Assembly: GCA_900088475.1 (NCBI GenBank)
Contig: FLMG01000139.1
Location: 2,572-12,747, forward strand
DNA length: 10,176 bases
Origin: Hyphochytrium catenoides
Taxonomy: Eukaryota; Sar; Hyphochytriomycetes; Hyphochytriales; Hyphochytriaceae
Reading direction: 5' to 3'
Below, piece by piece: positions 8,656 to 10,176 of this stretch (positions within the stretch are counted from its first letter, which is position 1; the number at the start of each line of letters is the position of its first letter). A model generated the notes under the pieces. That model was not told the origin of the DNA. It ran no database searches and worked only from the letters and a program-made list of their open reading frames with translations. Both the position numbers and the translations under genes were made by a program.

Positions 8656-9812
8656 AAGAGTGAGAGAAGAAGATTTAAGCTTTACTTGGCTGTTAGGTCC
8701 ACCGGGTCTGTCCTCGCTCTGGCTTCGGTAAAGGAGCTCGCCAAAATAAGTCTCAAAAAGCTGATCTTCAGCCTCTTCCGTCTCTCGACGGACCTGCACC
8801 AGACACAGGGGGAGAGAGAAGGGCACAGGATAAGGTATATGGTTGGCATCGAAAAAGGAAGGAGACAGCGAGAGACACGAAGGAGAGAGGCACGCAAGAG
8901 AGAGAGAGAGGAGAGTCCTTTGAGTAGGTATCTTTAGAAGGAAAAGGAAGCAGCAACTTAAAAGGTATAGAGGCAGAGAGGTGTAGGAGAAAGTCACGGG
9001 ATGCAGGCATCGCAAAACAGAAAGCGAGAGTAGGAGGGAGAGAGAGAAAGAGAGAAAGGAAGAGAGAGAGAGAGCGAGAGAGAGAGAGAAACAGAACCGA
9101 CGGAGGATGATGTCTTACAAGGAGTGCGTGCAAGCCAAAGACCGCAGCGGCAATGACTAAGCTGCTGTTCTCATCCAGCGCGAGACGGAGCACAGCCGGA
9201 AGAGCAGAAGGAACCACCTACGGGAGAGAAAGGAAAAGAAGAGAGAGAGGCAGCCAAAACAGTCAAACAAACAGAGCAAGCACTGTCTCTAGCTATCCCT
9301 CCCCTTGCTGAGAAGAGTTGAAACCATCGTTCACGAGGGGAAGACAGGAACACCACTCGAGACTAGAAGAGATAAGGTTAAGAGAGTAACAGAGGCCCCA
9401 AGAGAACGGGGAGAGAGAGAGAAAGAAAATAAGAGAGAGAGAGAGAGAGAGCTTGAGAGAAGAGAGACCCAAGGGGAACCAAATGATATGAGACAGGTGT
9501 CGTTCTTTGCCCCTAGAGACCAGGAACCTAGTATGATTGAGACGCGCAGAGCCTCGAACGTGGCAGTGAAGAAGAGAGAGTTTCTCATGGAGGAGAGAAA
9601 GCAGAGACGCCTACCATTTCCTTCTCTCCTTTCTCGTTTCTTTCTTCTCTCCATCTCCGGACGACGTTGCTGAGGGTGTTGAGAGAGAGAACGCGCTGGC
9701 TTGCAAACTGACTACGCGCGAGGAGCAAAAGCTCTTCTAAAGTGTACCCAGGGCGGGCAGGGTCAGAGCCATGATGGTGAGAAAAAGTTAGGGAAAGAAT
9801 GTCCGACCAATA
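3725..9812 (-). CDS. RPAP1: RNA polymerase II-associated protein 1 (RPAP1/MINIYO/Rba50), C-terminal 1084 residues, nine exons
   Basis: RPAP1 proteins bind RNA polymerase II and support its assembly or nuclear import and its link to Mediator. The plant form (IYO) acts in differentiation. Exons in coding order: 9812-9615, 9217-9119, 8793-8686, 8324-8260, 8062-7743, 7297-5362, 4977-4790, 4371-4190, 3883-3725. All eight introns (197-445 bp) are GT..AG with matching phases, giving 3255 bases with no internal stop. Family blocks run in order: HHHG and GYTLEEL (residues 12-28, RPAP1_C domain), LPAVLRLALDEN (about 72-83), EVLRLWRVALYYG (289-301), LLPIGIDW (726-733), SYGNTVFGR (901-909), YPEDKDEELLEQYV (957-970), LHHLASFCF (991-999). 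The size fits the C-terminal three-quarters of the roughly 1400-residue human protein. The N-terminal part lies beyond the window. Exon edges are inferred from splice signals and collinearity recalled from memory, not from transcripts. The whole gene lies tail to tail with the copia remnant. Confidence 0.92.
3884..4189. repeat. RPAP1 intron rich in GA tracts
   Basis: 306-bp intron. GA-rich runs on the given strand lie around 3905-3970, 4032-4052 and 4110-4135, so the transcript is CT-rich. No other feature was seen in it. Confidence 0.8.
4190..4371 (-). CDS. RPAP1: RPAP1 exon h: LHHLASF block
   Basis: 182 bases. The acceptor AACTCTGTCCCCAG before CGC joins the split codon from exon g as alanine, and the donor is ACG|GTAAGA. 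Only one of the three frames is open, and it is the one the phase predicts. It encodes LTRGPQLLDRGASCR, CLHHLASFCF and a basic RGSWRRREIARETIM stretch, matching the family's TGAL-x(n)-H-NSFIF region. Confidence 0.87.
4372..4789. repeat. RPAP1 intron with GA tract at 4389-4458
   Basis: 418-bp intron. A GAGAGTGAGAGA-type tract of about 70 bases lies within 20 bases of the acceptor, and a second run is at 4697-4718. On the transcript these are CT tracts, the first acting in effect as a very long polypyrimidine tract. Confidence 0.82.
4790..4977 (-). CDS. RPAP1: RPAP1 exon g: post-FGR and YPED block
   Basis: 188 bases. The acceptor ATTGGAGCAG before ATG completes the arginine codon begun at VFG|R, and the donor is TTAGAG|GTAGAA. 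It encodes CVTSLVRTCVALPVRRAVWRKV and YPEDKDEELLEQYVR. Both align without gaps to the family segment that follows FG-x-x-V and contains PPEDN-x-LL-x-Y. This collinearity shows that the 61-base GT..AG-bounded segment at 4853-4913 is coding. Confidence 0.88.
4978..5361. repeat. RPAP1 intron with GA tracts at 5002-5031, 5168-5190 and 5312-5340
   Basis: 384-bp intron with three separate GA runs on the given strand, near both ends and in the middle. Nothing else was recognised in it. Confidence 0.82.
5362..7297 (-). CDS. RPAP1: RPAP1 exon f: large central exon
   Basis: 1936 bases: 644 full codons with split codons at both ends. The acceptor is CTCTCTCTCAG before GGTTTC and the donor is GGGAG|GTATGT. 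The family block EVLRLWRVALYYGLEGG is near its start, AVAYTLLAHFLPGDELL and LLPIGIDWILLPL are in the middle, and FLSASYGNTVFG is at its end. Charged, probably disordered insertions (for example EGEERKVEEERREGRGKK) lie between the helical blocks. The frame stays open past both splice sites, so a naive ORF would overrun into intron. Confidence 0.92.
7298..7742. repeat. RPAP1 intron with GA/GAAA tracts (7548-7567, 7636-7715)
   Basis: 445-bp intron, the longest. The main tract of about 80 bases, mixing GA and A-rich steps, lies about 30 bases after the donor in transcript direction. A shorter one is central, and the acceptor side is also pyrimidine-rich on the transcript. Confidence 0.82.
7743..8062 (-). 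CDS. RPAP1: RPAP1 exon e: helical repeat region
   Basis: 320 bases, completing a serine codon at its start and opening a glycine codon at its end. The acceptor ACGAACCAG is preceded by a CTAAC branch-site-like motif (TTGTCTAACTC), and the donor is TTTG|GTATGA. It encodes ANLVSRLLFLLSS, VKLAILETLQ, a Ser-rich stretch, SIRLLRLLAQREREM and EIQKKGLLTEAF, collinear with the family's alpha-helical ARM/HEAT-like section. Confidence 0.88.
8063..8259. repeat. RPAP1 intron with GA tract at about 8124-8205
   Basis: 197-bp intron, the shortest. Nearly half of it is GA-rich on the given strand. A CTAAC-type branch-site-like motif lies just upstream of its acceptor on the transcript. Confidence 0.8.
8260..8324 (-). 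CDS. RPAP1: RPAP1 exon d: short linker and helix
   Basis: 65 bases: 21 codons plus two bases of a split serine. The acceptor GCGGGCCAG before AGC was chosen because it is phase 0 with the previous donor. The nearer CCCCTTCAG at 8300-8301 would put a stop in frame. The donor is AAG|GTAAAA. It encodes SKKGLAPSVSINVEEALEKLL, leading into the next exon's ANLVSRLLF. Confidence 0.75.
8325..8685. repeat. RPAP1 intron with the longest GA tract (8555-8670)
   Basis: 361-bp intron. The tract is over 100 bases. Its left part has regularly spaced GACA interruptions between GA runs, and its right part is a long uninterrupted (GA)n to about 8651, then GAAAGAAAGAG. It starts only about 15 bases after the donor in transcript direction. 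Confidence 0.9.
8686..8793 (-). CDS. RPAP1: RPAP1 exon c: acidic linker block
   Basis: 36 codons, phase 0 at both ends. The acceptor is GTCTGGTGCAG and the donor is CAA|GTAAAG. It encodes VRRETEEAEDQLFETYFGELL and RSQSEDRPGG, aligning with the family segment DEE-LL-x-WYHG-x-FPL-PS that follows the ALL block. Confidence 0.82.
8794..9118. repeat. RPAP1 intron with GA tract at 9033-9090
   Basis: 325-bp intron. The main GA-rich tract lies close to the donor in transcript direction, with a second short run near 8896-8913. Confidence 0.82.
9119..9217 (-). CDS. RPAP1: RPAP1 exon b: LRLALDEN helix block
   Basis: 33 codons, phase 0 at both ends. The acceptor is TCTCTCCCGTAG and the donor is CTT|GTAAGA. 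It encodes VVPSALPAVLRLALDEN and VIAAAVFGLHALL, matching the family block where a leucine-rich helix LLR-x-LDD is followed by VI-x-A-x-AL-ALL. An additional small exon between this one and exon a cannot be excluded, because human RPAP1 is a few residues longer here. Confidence 0.82.
9218..9614. repeat. RPAP1 intron with GA tract at 9408-9455
   Basis: 397-bp intron with a central GA tract. The stretch around 9500-9560 is of ordinary complexity and reads ALRVSIILGSWSLGAKND on the minus strand. I treat it as intron, but it could be an alternative small exon. Confidence 0.7.
9615..9812 (-). CDS. RPAP1: RPAP1 exon a: RPAP1_C domain histidine block
   Basis: 66 codons, phase 0 at both ends. The acceptor is CACTTTCGCAG before TAT and the donor is ATG|GTAGGC. 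It encodes YWSDILSLTF, then HHHGSDPARPGYTLEEL and LARSQFASQRVLSLNTL, the most diagnostic RPAP1_C segment (family pattern HHG-x-AGYT-EL-LARS-x-QR-AL-L). A charged stretch RRWREERNEKGEKEM ends the exon. This exon alone is enough to name the family. Confidence 0.9.
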
Positions 9813-9879
9813 CTGCGAAAGTGGAGAGAAGGAAGAGAAAGGTAAGGTTCGACAAAAGAGAGAGGGACAGAGTGACAGA

Positions 9880-9932
<53 letters not shown>

Positions 9933-10087
9933 AGCCAGTGAGAAAGAAAGAGACTCGAGGAGAAAGGGAATACATGGGGTTAAGCGACGAGCATCAAGCG
10001 TTTCGTAAACATTCTGAAGAGAGAGAAGGAGGGAGAGAAGAAGAGAGGAAATAAAAAGCAAAGAGAGACAGAGAAAGAGACGGTAGG

Positions 10088-10118
<31 letters not shown>

Positions 10119-10176
10119 GTGAAGGAAGAGTAGTCTCTTGAGGAGGATATATAAAGCGCCGGTGACTTGTCTTCCA
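9813..10176. repeat. GA-rich upstream part of the RPAP1 gene (tracts 9865-9932 and 10086-10113)
   Basis: This stretch is upstream of the first confident exon and is probably intron, apart from one unresolved candidate exon near 9974-10013. Two strong GA tracts are present with the same polarity as those in the other introns. The last 60 bases are ordinary complexity and open in more than one minus-strand frame. No family motif was recognised there. Confidence 0.7.
9974..10013 (-). other. Possible further upstream RPAP1 exon, unresolved
   Basis: A good acceptor (CTCTCTCTTCAG) sits at 10014-10015. In frame after it, one reading is NVYETLDARRLTP and another is MFTKRLML. Family members have a short block of the type RF-L-G-L just before the histidine block, so an exon is expected here. 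The donor at 9973 (GTATTC) is better by consensus but has the wrong phase for the next exon. The donor at 9988 (GTCGCT) has the right phase (exon 10013-9989) but is weak. I cannot choose between them. Confidence 0.25.

Noticed and set aside
8156-8731. Plus-strand ORFs with long Arg/Glu repeats, here and at 1137-1334, 7567-7758, 9305-9673 and 9701-10054
   Set aside because: They are translations of (GA)n tracts, lie antisense to RPAP1 exons and introns or in intergenic microsatellite, and have no recognisable domain outside the repeats.
8239-9015. Minus-strand 258-residue ORF containing Ser/Leu runs
   Set aside because: It fuses one true RPAP1 exon (8686-8793) with intron sequence. Beyond the 8260-8324 region it reads that exon in the wrong frame.
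9490-9560. Minus-strand stretch ALRVSIILGSWSLGAKND as an extra RPAP1 exon
   Set aside because: Joining 9615 directly to 9217 keeps frame and gives nearly the family spacing. No good acceptor-donor pair was found, though an alternative exon remains possible.
10147-10155. TATATAAA box-like string on the plus strand
   Set aside because: It lies at the window edge inside the probable RPAP1 upstream region with no plus-strand gene following. Chance occurrence is likely.

Overview
The window is nuclear DNA from a eukaryote. It has spliced genes, the remains of a Ty1/copia retrotransposon, roughly balanced base composition and very dense (GA)n/(CT)n microsatellites. There is no sign of bacterial operon structure. 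The lineage cannot be fixed from the sequence. A protist with moderate-sized introns, such as a chromerid-like alveolate, is a low-confidence guess based only on overall style.

The main finding is a spliced gene on the minus strand covering about 3725 to 9812, probably continuing off the right edge. It encodes the RNA polymerase II-associated protein RPAP1 (plant MINIYO/IYO, yeast Rba50). Nine exons were resolved by hand, with GT..AG introns and matching phases at every junction. They give an uninterrupted 1084-residue C-terminal part plus a stop codon. The part is collinear with the RPAP1 family from the HHHG/GYTLEEL block of the RPAP1_C domain to the extreme C-terminus. The N-terminal part lies beyond the window, and the exon just upstream of HHHG is unresolved. 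All eight introns carry CT-rich microsatellite on the sense strand (GA on the given strand).

The left third holds three things. At 54-527 on the minus strand is a small gene for a predicted type I membrane protein with a signal peptide, six ectodomain cysteines, one membrane helix and a Tyr/Pro-rich tail. At about 2610-3098 on the plus strand is a decayed Ty1/copia reverse transcriptase end plus RNase H, broken by two frameshifts. Around it is a repeat of about 500 bp present as two direct copies (1583-2262 and 3091-3590). The second copy begins at the end of the recognisable RNase H coding sequence. The copies may be LTRs of an internally deleted element or two truncated 3' ends. Each contains a perfect 9-bp inverted repeat and opposed GA and CT tracts that could fold back.

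RPAP1 and the copia remnant are tail to tail, with RPAP1's stop about 135 bp from the end of the second repeat copy. The stretches 528-1582 and 2263-2610 contain no recognisable gene. The many Arg/Glu and Ser/Leu dipeptide ORFs across the window come from translating the microsatellites and are not annotated as genes.
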